Source: Methanobacteriota archaeon (GTDB lineage: Archaea; Methanobacteriota; Methanobacteria; Methanobacteriales; Methanobacteriaceae). Taken from it: DNA of 64,000 nt. Made by a program: the position numbers and the translations under genes. How positions within the stretch are numbered: the stretch's first letter is position 1; each line of letters starts with the position of its first letter. This document shows, piece after piece, positions 16,565 to 25,460 of the stretch. The stretch covers positions 1 through 64,000 of the forward strand of contig JAKQFA010000016.1 in assembly GCA_029556335.1 (NCBI GenBank), given 5' to 3'. The notes beneath the pieces are model-generated. The model worked only from the letters and a program-made list of their open reading frames with translations, did no database searches and was not told the origin of the DNA.

Positions 16565-18828
16565 GATCTCCCATTATCAGGCTCTTTTTTAAATACGAGG
16601 GTCTCGTCCATATTAATAGGGGTGTAATACTCCTCCAGGTCTTCTTGTAGTTCAATCATGGAGGAATATCTTTCATCTTTAACCTTGCTCAGACACTTCA
16701 TGACTATGGGTTCCAGTGCTGCTGATTCAGGATTAATCTCACTGGGAGGTGTGGCTTGGCTAGTAAGTATGGATCCGTATATCTCGGACATTTCACCCTC
16801 AAAGGGAACTTTGCCCGTTAATAATTCATAGAATACGGTTCCTAACTGATAAATATCGGTTCTTTCATCGGATCTTCCAAATTCCCTTGATATCTGTTCT
16901 GGAGCAGCGTACTGGGGGGTAGCACCAGATAAAGTCACGGATCCATCCGTGGTGATCTTGCTCAGACCCCAATCGGATATCTTGTACACTCCATTTTTGA
17001 TCATGATGTTGGAAGTCTTGATATCTCCGTGGATAATGTTCTTCTGGTGGGCATAGCCAAGTGCCTGGGCTATTTCGTAGATAACAGCTACTGCGACTTC
17101 ATTGGGCTGTTTTTTATGTGGAAGAGACTCTTCACAGTACTCCATCTCCAGGTAAGGTATGGGTAGTATTTTGAAACCGAAAAGCTTCACAATATGTGGA
17201 TGGTCGAGCTGGCTCCAGTTGGATACCTCAGAGACGAAGATCTTCTCCGAGCGTTTGTCAAAGTTCTTGGGGATTTTTATAGCCACTTCCATACCATCCT
17301 TGCGCTTGGCTTTAAACACCCGACCAAATCCTCCTTCCCCTACAAAGCTGGGTTCAGAATATGATGATTGGAGTTCATAGGGAAGTGATCTTTCTGAAAT
17401 CCTCTGGAGTCTGTTGAATTCTCTTCCTTCGATGATCAGATCCTGGCTGTGTTGCCTGATGCTTAACCAGTTTACCACCAATGGAATTAGCAGGAATAAA
17501 CTTCCCAGGGTGAAAATTTCCATCATGGAGAATCCGAATAGATCCCCTAAAATTATGGTAAATCCGGTGAAGAAGATGAGAAGAGCCATTAGACCATAGT
17601 TGTAAGTGCTGTTAAGCCTCTGCCTAATCAGGAGATTGTACACAATCGCTCCATATATCATTAAGAATATTATACCGATGGGGATCAAGACATATCCTAA
17701 ATAGGGGTCGTATATTGGACTTGAAATATCTAATACGAAGTATCCCAATAATATATAGAGTAGCGCACCTAATGCCATGAATACTCCATTCAAGATGGCC
17801 AATAAATTGAACTTCCAGCTTTTGATGGTCTTCAAAGTCTGAGACGCTTCATGTTTCTTACTTCTACGAACAGCTAAAAAAAATCCAGCGAGTATAATGA
17901 TGGCCATTATGATAGTAATTACGATCTTATTTTCCAGATCAGCCAGCGTAGGGGAAATTAATCCAGCTTTTTTATAACTTGGGGGTAGGGGTTGATCAGC
18001 CAACCAGTAAACAGAGTTTAATCCAACTTTCCAACCGTTACTACGGTACAACCAGGAATTCATGAACGTTCCTGCCGCTCCGAAGAATACTATTTTGCCC
18101 TGACCATACTCCAATGATGACCATAAAGGGAATGGTCCAGAAGTTTCATTATCCTCTTTTATTTCGTTTATATTTGAATATCCACTCTCAGAGAGATATG
18201 ATGCATCAGCCCAGGAATCTGGACTAGAATAAGCTAATACCGAAGATAAGCCAGTATTTTGTAGAAAAGCACCCCTGAAGTAAATAAATTCAGATATTCC
18301 TGTAGTTACAGTGCTATTTCTAAGACCAGTGACTTTTACTCGGCTTGGTGAAAATACATTACTTACTGAATCAGCAACAACTTCATATGGTTGGTAAGAA
18401 ACGCCAAAAACCTGGGCTATTTTGTTGTAAGAATAATCAATACCTCCATCCTCAACACCCCAAGCATCACCTACAAGAAATAGGCCTCCTCCACTTTCAA
18501 CAAATCTCCTTATAGACTCAATCTCCATATTCGTGTAGTTCCGTCCTGGAGCCATGATTATTAGGACATTAAAGTCCTTAATCTTGTCATAAGTTATTGG
18601 TGAATCTGTGTATCGGATTACTTCTAAACCATTGGCTTCTAAAAGAGATGCAAAACTCGCACCACCCAACGGACCAGTGTTAAAGATGGTAAAACGTTTT
18701 TCAAAAGATCCGGACTCATCAAAAGCTACTTTAATATCTTGAGCATTTGACGCGCCTAGGAAAAAAATGGGGATTATAAATATAGCTAATAAAAATAATG
18801 ATTTAAATTTACGATTATGGAGATCCAT
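16561..18828 (-). CDS. Membrane Ser/Thr protein kinase with DUF4350-like extracellular domain
   Basis: 755 residues in three parts. A signal peptide (about 10-27) leads an outside domain up to about 300 with LIIMAPGRNYTNMEIESIRRFVESGGG, which resembles DUF4350/glutamine-amidotransferase-like folds. About five membrane helices follow (300-460). The cytoplasmic C-terminus (about 485-735) is a eukaryotic-type kinase: GEGGFGRV loop, VAIK lysine, HGDIKTSNIM catalytic loop and AAPEQ motif. Two features are off-consensus, HGD for HRD and DWG for DFG, but the catalytic Asp, Lys and Asn remain, so activity is plausible. Next to two FHA genes and across from a phosphatase, it probably starts a phospho-threonine signal from an outside stimulus (inference). 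Confidence 0.88.
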   Translation of the reverse strand: MDLHNRKFKSLFLLAIFIIPIFFLGASNAQDIKVAFDESGSFEKRFTIFNTGPLGGASFASLLEANGLEVIRYTDSPITYDKIKDFNVLIIMAPGRNYTNMEIESIRRFVESGGGLFLVGDAWGVEDGGIDYSYNKIAQVFGVSYQPYEVVADSVSNVFSPSRVKVTGLRNSTVTTGISEFIYFRGAFLQNTGLSSVLAYSSPDSWADASYLSESGYSNINEIKEDNETSGPFPLWSSLEYGQGKIVFFGAAGTFMNSWLYRSNGWKVGLNSVYWLADQPLPPSYKKAGLISPTLADLENKIVITIIMAIIILAGFFLAVRRSKKHEASQTLKTIKSWKFNLLAILNGVFMALGALLYILLGYFVLDISSPIYDPYLGYVLIPIGIIFLMIYGAIVYNLLIRQRLNSTYNYGLMALLIFFTGFTIILGDLFGFSMMEIFTLGSLFLLIPLVVNWLSIRQHSQDLIIEGREFNRLQRISERSLPYELQSSYSEPSFVGEGGFGRVFKAKRKDGMEVAIKIPKNFDKRSEKIFVSEVSNWSQLDHPHIVKLFGFKILPIPYLEMEYCEESLPHKKQPNEVAVAVIYEIAQALGYAHQKNIIHGDIKTSNIMIKNGVYKISDWGLSKITTDGSVTLSGATPQYAAPEQISREFGRSDERTDIYQLGTVFYELLTGKVPFEGEMSEIYGSILTSQATPPSEINPESAALEPIVMKCLSKVKDERYSSMIELQEDLEEYYTPINMDETLVFKKEPDNGRS

Positions 18829-18839
18829 TGTTCCACCTA

Positions 18840-19442
18840 TCAGTTACCTTCAAAATACCTAATATGTAAAATTTTAGCCACTAAAATCTCATTTTCATTT
18901 GTTAATTTTCGTTTTCCCAGGCCAGAAATATCTTCCCCATCTAATCTGGTCCCATTTTTGGTGTTCAAATCTTCAATGTAATAACCATCATCATCTCTGG
19001 TGATTTTAAAGTGTTCCTTACCAATGAACATCAACTCATCTGCAGGGGCAACTCCAATGAAATCCTCACGTCCGAAGATTCTCTCATACTCCTTAATTAA
19101 AAACTCCTGATTCTCCTTTAAAACTAGTTTGGCCATGAACTTCGATGACTCTGTTGCAGGAGTCAGGGTGGTCTGTAGCATCTTAGATTCGGCAGAGTAT
19201 CTCCTGTATATGAATTCTATTAATAAACCTGCAATTATGGCCAGAATCACAGCGTAAAAAAGGTCCATCCACTCGTATCTAAACCATTGGGTTAAACTAT
19301 CTGCCTGAAAAATAGCCAGAACTAAAACTATTACTGTGAAAATTACAATGATGAATATTAAGAGTCTAGGACCTGACATTTTTCTAAATAATTTAAGACT
19401 TAGGATTGCAGAATGCAAATGATAAAAAAATAGACAATTCAT
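18840..19442 (-). CDS. Membrane-anchored FHA-domain protein (paralogue 1)
   Basis: 200 residues: two hydrophobic helices (about 27-50 and 61-80), a linker, then an FHA domain (about 110-195) with FGREDFIGV, IGKEHFKI and NTKNGT. FHA domains bind phospho-threonine; the GR, the His-turn and NG residues are present. The kinase gene follows 11 bases downstream, so FHA1 is probably a receptor or scaffold for the kinase product. It is clearly paralogous to the protein at 20929-21534, sharing the membrane-hairpin sequence YAVILAIIAGL. The start at 19442 has no clear ribosome site; ATG at 19379 (MSGPRLLIF) is an alternative. Confidence 0.88.
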   Translation of the reverse strand: MNCLFFYHLHSAILSLKLFRKMSGPRLLIFIIVIFTVIVLVLAIFQADSLTQWFRYEWMDLFYAVILAIIAGLLIEFIYRRYSAESKMLQTTLTPATESSKFMAKLVLKENQEFLIKEYERIFGREDFIGVAPADELMFIGKEHFKITRDDDGYYIEDLNTKNGTRLDGEDISGLGKRKLTNENEILVAKILHIRYFEGN

Positions 19443-19463
19443 ACAAGGCCTAAGTCACAATAT

Positions 19464-19826
19464 TCATGGCCACCATGGAACAGTGAATCTTAATGGCTGT
19501 ACAGCAATATTTGGATCTACTTTTGTTGCTGTTGTGAGTAAATTTGTTGAATCGGGTACAGGTTCTGTAGTCTCAGGCTTTATAGTTCCATCTTTTACGG
19601 ATGCAGCATAATAACCAGCTAAATATGCTTCTGCAGCATCTCCTTCTAATAATTTCATTTCTACATTTTTGGGTATTCTTTCTTTTCTTTTAATACCATC
19701 TTTCATTGTGTCTATTTGTGTCAAAGTATAATCCACCATACACAAACCCCCTAAAACAATTGGTATATATATTATAGTAACTACTAATACTAAGAATTTA
19801 CTATTTTTTTCTCCAAAGTTGATCAT
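19464..19826 (-). CDS. Small single-span membrane protein in the FHA cluster
   Basis: 120 residues with one hydrophobic helix (about 12-35) and an outside or inside tail rich in Thr, Pro and Glu (KPETTEPVPDSTNLLTTATK), which could be a phosphorylated or glycosylated linker. No family is recognised. It lies 21 bases before the FHA1 gene on the same strand. The AT-rich composition and placement suggest it belongs to the kinase group. The frame starts with ATG at 19826. Confidence 0.55.
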   Translation of the reverse strand: MINFGEKNSKFLVLVVTIIYIPIVLGGLCMVDYTLTQIDTMKDGIKRKERIPKNVEMKLLEGDAAEAYLAGYYAASVKDGTIKPETTEPVPDSTNLLTTATKVDPNIAVQPLRFTVPWWP

Positions 19827-19845
19827 TGTTCATGTATCTAAAGGA

Positions 19846-20928
19846 TTACCGCATGTACTTCCGGGCAAAGATAACCATGAATGTGGGCCAGGTGAAGGCC
19901 CCAATGAAGGCCTCTAAAATAGTCAACCATCCATACACTCCAGTCTTGGCATTGATCACTCCATAGGCTGGTATCAGCATGGTCAGGAAGCTGAACCTCA
20001 ACTTATCCATGAACACATCCACATTCAAGATACCCTCCGCCACCCAGTAGAAGAAGGCAAAGGCGATCATGATGCCAATGAAGGTCAATATCAAGCGGAG
20101 GGGCCGCACCCCATAGCCGAAGGGGTACTGGACGATTAACTCCAGGTAACGATTCAGATACCCTTTCTGTTTTCGTTTGGCCTCCATCTCCCGGTAGAAG
20201 TGGTAGTCAGCTTTTCCCCGGTCTCCTAATTTTTCCCACAGGATCTTGGCGCTGCGGCAGGCCCGCTCCTGGCTCTTGATGTACTTGAACCTGGTGCCCT
20301 TGAAACAAAGCGCCCCCCGGATCTCGGCCAGGTCGAACCAGGTGCTGCCCCCCAGGTAGGCTTCCTCGAACCAGGCGTTGCCCCCGATGGTGGAGCCATA
20401 GAAGGACACGTTTTCATCAACCCGGGCCTTGTTAAAGGAAATACTGCCCCCCAGGTAGCAGTGGTTGAAGGAGGCCTCCCCGTCCACTTTAACCTCCTCG
20501 AACCACACGTACTTATCCACCCGGGCATGGTCGAAGGAGATGTTACCCCCGACCCGTCCCCTGTAAAAGGAGATGCTCCCCCGGATGAGGGAGGATTCGA
20601 AGAAGGCATGACCCCCCACCTGGCCCTGGTCGAACCAGATCCCACCATCCACCTCGGAGTCCAGGCAGTGAAAGTCATTCTCCACCACGGCCTGGGTTAG
20701 GACCAGATCCCCGGGGATGTGCAGGCCGCTGAAGTTAACATCGTAGAACCGGGCACCCTTGAAGTTGAGATCACCAGCTTGGATCTTCCTTTCCACCTCT
20801 TTTTCCTTTAAATTTTTGATTAACTCCAGGCGGCCCCCTTTATGGGGCAGATCCATGTGTAATATGCAGTAGTCCTCCTCCGGGTAGGTCTTGGATTCAC
20901 AGCCGGCGTACTTACATTTCATCCTCAT
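19846..20928 (-). CDS. Beta-helix (pentapeptide-like) repeat protein with C-terminal ion-channel-like membrane domain
   Basis: 360 residues. A Cys/His cluster begins the protein (CKYAGCESKTYPEEDYCILH). From about 55 to 205, roughly ten-residue repeats with central Phe or aliphatic residues (ISFYRGRVGG, ISFDHARVDK, ASFNHCYLGG) predict a right-handed pentapeptide-like beta helix. After a basic amphipathic link, the tail has two hydrophobic helices around RFSFLTMLIPAYGVINAKTG, which resembles the pore loop of two-helix K+ channels, but the TxGYG filter is not preserved. The ATG directly follows the FHA2 stop, so the two genes form an operon. Selectivity cannot be predicted. Confidence 0.7.
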   Translation of the reverse strand: MRMKCKYAGCESKTYPEEDYCILHMDLPHKGGRLELIKNLKEKEVERKIQAGDLNFKGARFYDVNFSGLHIPGDLVLTQAVVENDFHCLDSEVDGGIWFDQGQVGGHAFFESSLIRGSISFYRGRVGGNISFDHARVDKYVWFEEVKVDGEASFNHCYLGGSISFNKARVDENVSFYGSTIGGNAWFEEAYLGGSTWFDLAEIRGALCFKGTRFKYIKSQERACRSAKILWEKLGDRGKADYHFYREMEAKRKQKGYLNRYLELIVQYPFGYGVRPLRLILTFIGIMIAFAFFYWVAEGILNVDVFMDKLRFSFLTMLIPAYGVINAKTGVYGWLTILEAFIGAFTWPTFMVIFARKYMR

Positions 20929-21534
20929 CTACCCTTCTACAAGGTCTTCCTCTTGGTACACGGTGGAAATGGCATGGGCCACGTTGATCTCATCGTTGTG
21001 CATTAATTTAATCTTCCCCAGGCCCTGGATGTTCTCTCCGTTTACCCAGGTACCATTCTTAGTGTCCAGGTCCTCGATGTAGAATCCGTCGTCCATACGG
21101 GTGATCTTAAAGTGATCCTTCCCGATGTAAAGCAGCTTCTCCCCCACCAGCACTCCCAGGAAGTCCTCCCTGCCGAAGACCTGGTTGTACTTGCTGATGG
21201 TGAGGTGTTTGCCATCGGGCAGGTTCACCCGGGCCAACACCTTACGGGGCTTCAGGACCATGGTGGTCCGGGAGAACCTTGATCTTTTTGTAAACTTACG
21301 GTAGAAGAATTCAATACCCAGCCCGGCTATGATGGCCAATATAACCGCGTAAAGGACATCAAATCCCTCGTTTTGAATCCACTGGCTGAGGGTTACCCTC
21401 TGAAATATGGCAAAGGCTAGTAAAATTAGAAATAAAATGATCAGGATCAGTCCTGACCACTGCCGAACCCCCCCAGACTTTCTTCGGTCCAAGAATTTCA
21501 GCCTCCCATAATACCTTACTATTACTTTGGACAT
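20929..21534 (-). CDS. Membrane-anchored FHA-domain protein (paralogue 2)
   Basis: 201 residues with the same layout as the protein at 18840-19442: basic start, two hydrophobic helices (about 27-47 and 58-75), then FHA (about 105-190) with FGREDFLGV, IGKDHFKI and DTKNGTWVNGENI. The NGxxVNG string is closer to classical FHA than in paralogue 1. It is the first gene of a two-gene operon with the channel-like protein, whose start abuts its stop. Likely role: docking of a threonine-phosphorylated partner at the membrane. Its divergent neighbour is the phosphatase-like gene at 21610. Confidence 0.9.
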   Translation of the reverse strand: MSKVIVRYYGRLKFLDRRKSGGVRQWSGLILIILFLILLAFAIFQRVTLSQWIQNEGFDVLYAVILAIIAGLGIEFFYRKFTKRSRFSRTTMVLKPRKVLARVNLPDGKHLTISKYNQVFGREDFLGVLVGEKLLYIGKDHFKITRMDDGFYIEDLDTKNGTWVNGENIQGLGKIKLMHNDEINVAHAISTVYQEEDLVEG

Positions 21535-21609
21535 AGGCGCCTAAAATAATTAAGCAAGAGAATCCTAAGATTCCCATCTATTAAATATGAGAAAAAAATT
21601 ATTATTACT

Positions 21610-22374
21610 ATGAAATACCTGGAGGGCGACTTGCTTACACTTCCTGGCCCAGGCCGGGCCATGGTGGTGACTGATCTCCATGGCAACCTGGAGGATTTCA
21701 GGAAGGTACTGACCCTGTGGGCGAAGTGTTTCAACCGCAAATGTCACTTGGTCCTCACCGGAGACTTCATACACGCCATGGGTCGGGCCAACGACCACTC
21801 CATTGAAATCATCGAAGAAGTGCAGTATTATTCCACCAAATATGACACCTTCCACCCCCTCCTGGGAAACCATGAATGGGCCACCATCACCAAGATACTC
21901 ATCTACAAGGGCGGAGTGAACCAGAACCTTAACTTTGAACTGCTCCTAAAGGAGACCTTCCCTGATGCCTGGGAGGAAAAACTAGAGGAATACATAAACT
22001 TCTTCCAATCCCTACCCGTGGCTGTCCGCACCGGGAACGGGGTGTTCATCAGCCACAGCGGACCCGCCAGAGTAGATGGCATTGAAGATATCATAAACCT
22101 AACCGGGAAAGGTTACCTGGACAACCCGGTACTACACGATCTTCTATGGCGCCGGGATCACCAGAAGGTGGAGGTGAACCAGTTCCTGAAGAGGGTGGGC
22201 TGCCAGGCCATGGTGGTGGGACACACCCCTGTGGATGGCTACAAACTCAAGGGAAACCTTTTAATTCTATCATCAAGCTATGGTAAGGGAAGGAAGGTCT
22301 ACTTGGATCTGGATCTGGGGAAAATTATAAAAAGCGGCCGGGATCTGGAGGCAATGATCAGATTTTTCCGTTAA
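21610..22374 (+). CDS. PPP-like metallophosphatase
   Basis: 254 residues of the calcineurin-like fold. The metal motifs are D22-L-H24-G-N (TDLHGN), G51-D52-F and G86-N87-H88-E89, with later His motifs in FISHSGP and VVGHTPVDG, as in the PPP family of Ser/Thr protein phosphatases and Ap4A hydrolases. The usual GDxVDRG is replaced by GDFIHAMG, so the Arg that contacts phosphate in classic PPP enzymes is missing. It is transcribed away from FHA2 (75 bases apart), so it could reverse the kinase's phosphorylation (inference). Confidence 0.85.
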   Translation: MKYLEGDLLTLPGPGRAMVVTDLHGNLEDFRKVLTLWAKCFNRKCHLVLTGDFIHAMGRANDHSIEIIEEVQYYSTKYDTFHPLLGNHEWATITKILIYKGGVNQNLNFELLLKETFPDAWEEKLEEYINFFQSLPVAVRTGNGVFISHSGPARVDGIEDIINLTGKGYLDNPVLHDLLWRRDHQKVEVNQFLKRVGCQAMVVGHTPVDGYKLKGNLLILSSSYGKGRKVYLDLDLGKIIKSGRDLEAMIRFFR

Positions 22375-22395
22375 AAAAAAACCCATTATTTTTTT

Positions 22396-23208
22396 TTAGC
22401 CAAAGCCGATGTTCAAACCCATCATCAAAGCGAAGCCCAGTATCAGGGCCATAGTGGCCAGATCAGTGTGGCTGCCCCGCTGGCATTCGGGTATGAGCTC
22501 CTCCACTGCCACGTAGATCATGGCCCCGGCTGCAAATCCCAATGCATAGGGTAAGAGGGGCTGGAACACAGCTACTAATACGAAGCCCAGGAAGGCGGAT
22601 AATGGTTCGAAGACCCCGGAGAGTTGTCCGTACCAGAAACTCTTCAGGGCGGATTTTCCCTCGGCCCGTAGGGGCATGGCCACAGCCATACCCTCTGGGA
22701 AGTTATGGATACCCATACCCACAGCTAGGGTTATGGCTGACATCAACGAGTAAGGGTTGAAGCTTAAAGACGCAGCAGCAAAGGCCACCCCTATGGCCAG
22801 TCCCTCAGGGATGTGGTGTAAGACCATGGCCAGTATTAAAAGTCGGTTCCTCTTCCAGGTGGTCCGGATACCTTCTGCTTCATCCAGGGGGCAGCCGGGG
22901 TGTACGTGGGGCAGTAAACGGTCACTAGCACCCAGAAACACTGCACCTAAGAGGAAGCCGAATATAACTGGAAACCACTGCGGTACATTTGGGGGGGTGT
23001 ACACTGTGATGGCGGGTAACAACAGGGAGAAGAAGCTAACCGAGATCATAACCCCTGCTGCAAAGCCCAGGGACGAGTCCAGTAAACGTCGCCCCACCTT
23101 TTTTGTTAGAAACACGGTGGAAGCCCCCAGGCCAGTCATGAACCAGGTGAAGCCGGTGGCCAGGAGCACCTGGACCAGGGGGTTCGTAAGAAGGTTACCA
23201 TAACTCAT
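22396..23208 (-). CDS. ZIP-family zinc transporter, ZupT-like
   Basis: 270 residues, eight hydrophobic helices. Metal motifs HHIPEGLAIG and HNFPEGMAVA sit in helices 4 and 5, as in ZupT/ZIP proteins that import zinc and other divalent metals. A His/Asp-containing loop (LLPHVHPGCPLDEAEG) between helices 3 and 4 may gather metal. The signature is different from the ZIP protein at 9228-9971, so the two are separate subfamilies. It is convergent with the phosphatase gene, and its tail is followed by an A/T run. Confidence 0.88.
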   Translation of the reverse strand: MSYGNLLTNPLVQVLLATGFTWFMTGLGASTVFLTKKVGRRLLDSSLGFAAGVMISVSFFSLLLPAITVYTPPNVPQWFPVIFGFLLGAVFLGASDRLLPHVHPGCPLDEAEGIRTTWKRNRLLILAMVLHHIPEGLAIGVAFAAASLSFNPYSLMSAITLAVGMGIHNFPEGMAVAMPLRAEGKSALKSFWYGQLSGVFEPLSAFLGFVLVAVFQPLLPYALGFAAGAMIYVAVEELIPECQRGSHTDLATMALILGFALMMGLNIGFG

Positions 23209-23282
23209 GAGCTTACATAGTTAGGAATGTCTAATAAAAGTAGTGGCCATCCCACCCAGTAGGTTGGAAGGGGTAGTTGATC

Positions 23283-24440
23283 TTAGATCACACTGACCAT
23301 CTGGGCCATCTGCTCCAAGTTGCGCACCTCATGGACCTGGGCACCAGCCTCCCTGTACAAGGAGACACAGCTATCCACAACATCCCACTTTTTCTCCTCC
23401 TCGGGGTTGAAAATCAAAACCCTCCGGGACTTCCTACTCATCTCCCTGATGACAGAGGCGCTGAGGGGCTGGCCATCCTCCTTGGGCCCGGCCCAGTCCC
23501 GGCAGTCACTGAGGATGATGAGATTGGATCTTCCATTTAAGGGGGCCCGGTCCTGGAAGTCACGGAATGCCTGGTACATGTTGGAGGTGCCATGTATCAT
23601 CAGGTTCTTCTGGTGCATCTCCCGCACCCGGGTGAAGGCGTCCAGTAAGCCGATTTCCCCCAGGGCGGAGGTGGTCTCCACCACCTTGTTGTCAAAGTCA
23701 AAGACCCTAACTCGGCGGAAACTGTTCTGAGCAGCATATACCAGGCAGAAGAACCAGTTACTGATCCAGTCACAGGAGCCGCTCACATCACACAGGAAAT
23801 AGTAATGCCCACCCTTGATCCGTGGACGGGTTTTAACCAATTCCAGGAGGGTTCCACCATTTTTAAGGTTCTTACGGATAGTGCGACGCACATCAGGCTG
23901 GAGTTTCTGGGATTGACGCATTCGCCGGCTCCTAAGGGTAGCTATCTTCCTACCTAATTCCTGGCACACCTGGAAAAGCTGGGGCTGGAAGGAGTTCAGG
24001 GTGCTAATATCCTGATGCAGCAGATCCTGTTTCTCATCCAAGTCCAGGTATTCCTCCAGTGGGGGCTGGTAATCCAACTCTGTGGACTCTCTCTCCACTG
24101 CCTTAAGCTCCCCCTGAGGATCTTCCTTAAAGGAGAACTGGTACTGAATCTTACCCTCATTGGGGAATTCCACCACAGATTTAACTGGCTTAGTATTTTT
24201 GGGCACCTCCTCTGGTAAAGGCTTTTTTTTCTCATAAAAGAAGTCATCATAGAGCTTGTTGAACTTCTCCCTCTGACCCTGGTCCTTAACGTAGACTGCC
24301 GCCAGGGCATCCTGCAACTGGGAATCATTGAAATGGAAACGTTCCACCACCTGGCATGCAGTTTGGGTGCTGCGGATACTGGCTGGAATTCCATTACTCC
24401 TTAAAAGATGGGAAAATTTCACTATTCTATCCATGTTCAT
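23283..24440 (-). CDS. VWA-domain protein, CoxE-like
   Basis: 385 residues. The N-terminal half is charged and helical; the C-terminal half (about 205-380) is a von Willebrand A domain with the metal-ion-dependent adhesion site DVSGSCD and later T/D positions (HGTSNMYQA, LSDCRDW). The RRTIRKNLKNGG segment before it is typical of the CoxE-like group. These proteins act with MoxR-type AAA+ ATPases to remodel or mature metal enzymes. The MoxR gene lies upstream with a 29-base gap, so the pair is one operon. The target is unknown. Confidence 0.87.
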   Translation of the reverse strand: MNMDRIVKFSHLLRSNGIPASIRSTQTACQVVERFHFNDSQLQDALAAVYVKDQGQREKFNKLYDDFFYEKKKPLPEEVPKNTKPVKSVVEFPNEGKIQYQFSFKEDPQGELKAVERESTELDYQPPLEEYLDLDEKQDLLHQDISTLNSFQPQLFQVCQELGRKIATLRSRRMRQSQKLQPDVRRTIRKNLKNGGTLLELVKTRPRIKGGHYYFLCDVSGSCDWISNWFFCLVYAAQNSFRRVRVFDFDNKVVETTSALGEIGLLDAFTRVREMHQKNLMIHGTSNMYQAFRDFQDRAPLNGRSNLIILSDCRDWAGPKEDGQPLSASVIREMSRKSRRVLIFNPEEEKKWDVVDSCVSLYREAGAQVHEVRNLEQMAQMVSVI

Positions 24441-24469
24441 CCCTTAAAAATCATCTTAGAGACAGTCCC

Positions 24470-25318
24470 CTACTTGAAAAGATGGCCCTCCACCTTTTTA
24501 CGGTCCTCCGGGGACTTAACCACCACCCCCAGGGTCTCGGATAGGACCTCAGGAGTTGGTTCTTCTTCGCCCAGGGTTAAGAGGCTGCGCACCCAGTCCA
24601 CTGTGGCCCGTATGGATGGTTTCTTAAGAACATCCATCCCCCGTATGTGCTGGATAAGGGCCACCACTTCCTTGAGGAGGGGTAAGGGTGCCTCCGGTAC
24701 CAGGGCCTTAACTATTTCCAGTTCCCGCTCTGGATCAGGATAGTCCAAGTGCAGGTATAAGCAGCGATCCCGGGTTTCGTCCAGGAGGGTGCGCTGGGAG
24801 TTGCTGGTTAGAACTACCAGCAGATCATTGGCCAGTTGGAAGGTGCCCAGGTCGTTGACGGTGATCTCCTTCTCCCCCAGGGCCTGCAGGAGGAAGCTCT
24901 CCACCTCCTCATCGGCCTTATCAATCTCATCAATAAGTATCACCGAGGGCTCCTGGTTGATGAAGGCTTGGAGCAGGGGACGTTTAATGAAGAAGTCATC
25001 CTGGAAGATATCCTCCTCCCCACTCTTCTGGCGGGAGATCTCCAACTGCAAAAGCTGCTTCTGGTAGTTCCACTCCCCTACGATCTGTTCAAAGGTGATG
25101 CCCTCGTAGCACTGCACCCGGAAAAATTCCCGTTCCAGGGCCCGGGAGGCAGCCTTGGCCAGTTCAGTTTTACCAGTGCCTGGAGGGCCCTCCACCAGGA
25201 TGGGCTTTTTCATCTGCAGCGCCAGAAAGAGGATGATCACCAGGTTCTCATCTGGCAGGTAATTAACACCCTCCAGGGCTTGGGTCAGGGTGTTGGTTGT
25301 TATCTTCTCCATCTTCAT
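24470..25318 (-). CDS. MoxR-family AAA+ ATPase
   Basis: About 282 residues. Walker A EGPPGTGKTELAKA, Walker B VILIDEIDKAD, sensor 1 LVVLTSNSQR and an arginine-rich region (ETRDRCLYLHLDYPDPERE) define a MoxR-type ATPase that remodels substrates with its VWA partner. The frame extends to 25369, but MKMEKITTN at 25318 is the more usual start and the extra residues look unrelated; no ribosome site settles it. The VWA gene follows. The closest known uses of such pairs are metal-centre insertion and complex assembly. Confidence 0.87.
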   Translation of the reverse strand: MKMEKITTNTLTQALEGVNYLPDENLVIILFLALQMKKPILVEGPPGTGKTELAKAASRALEREFFRVQCYEGITFEQIVGEWNYQKQLLQLEISRQKSGEEDIFQDDFFIKRPLLQAFINQEPSVILIDEIDKADEEVESFLLQALGEKEITVNDLGTFQLANDLLVVLTSNSQRTLLDETRDRCLYLHLDYPDPERELEIVKALVPEAPLPLLKEVVALIQHIRGMDVLKKPSIRATVDWVRSLLTLGEEEPTPEVLSETLGVVVKSPEDRKKVEGHLFK

Positions 25319-25460
25319 ATGATCAACTACTATGGGATGAACTACTACTAATGTGTTGGATATCCACATATTATGCTCTGCTTGATCCTGGTCTGGGTTG
25401 ATCCATCAGTCTCCTCCATATAGAATAAATCCCTCCAGATACCTAGGATAATAGAAGTGA

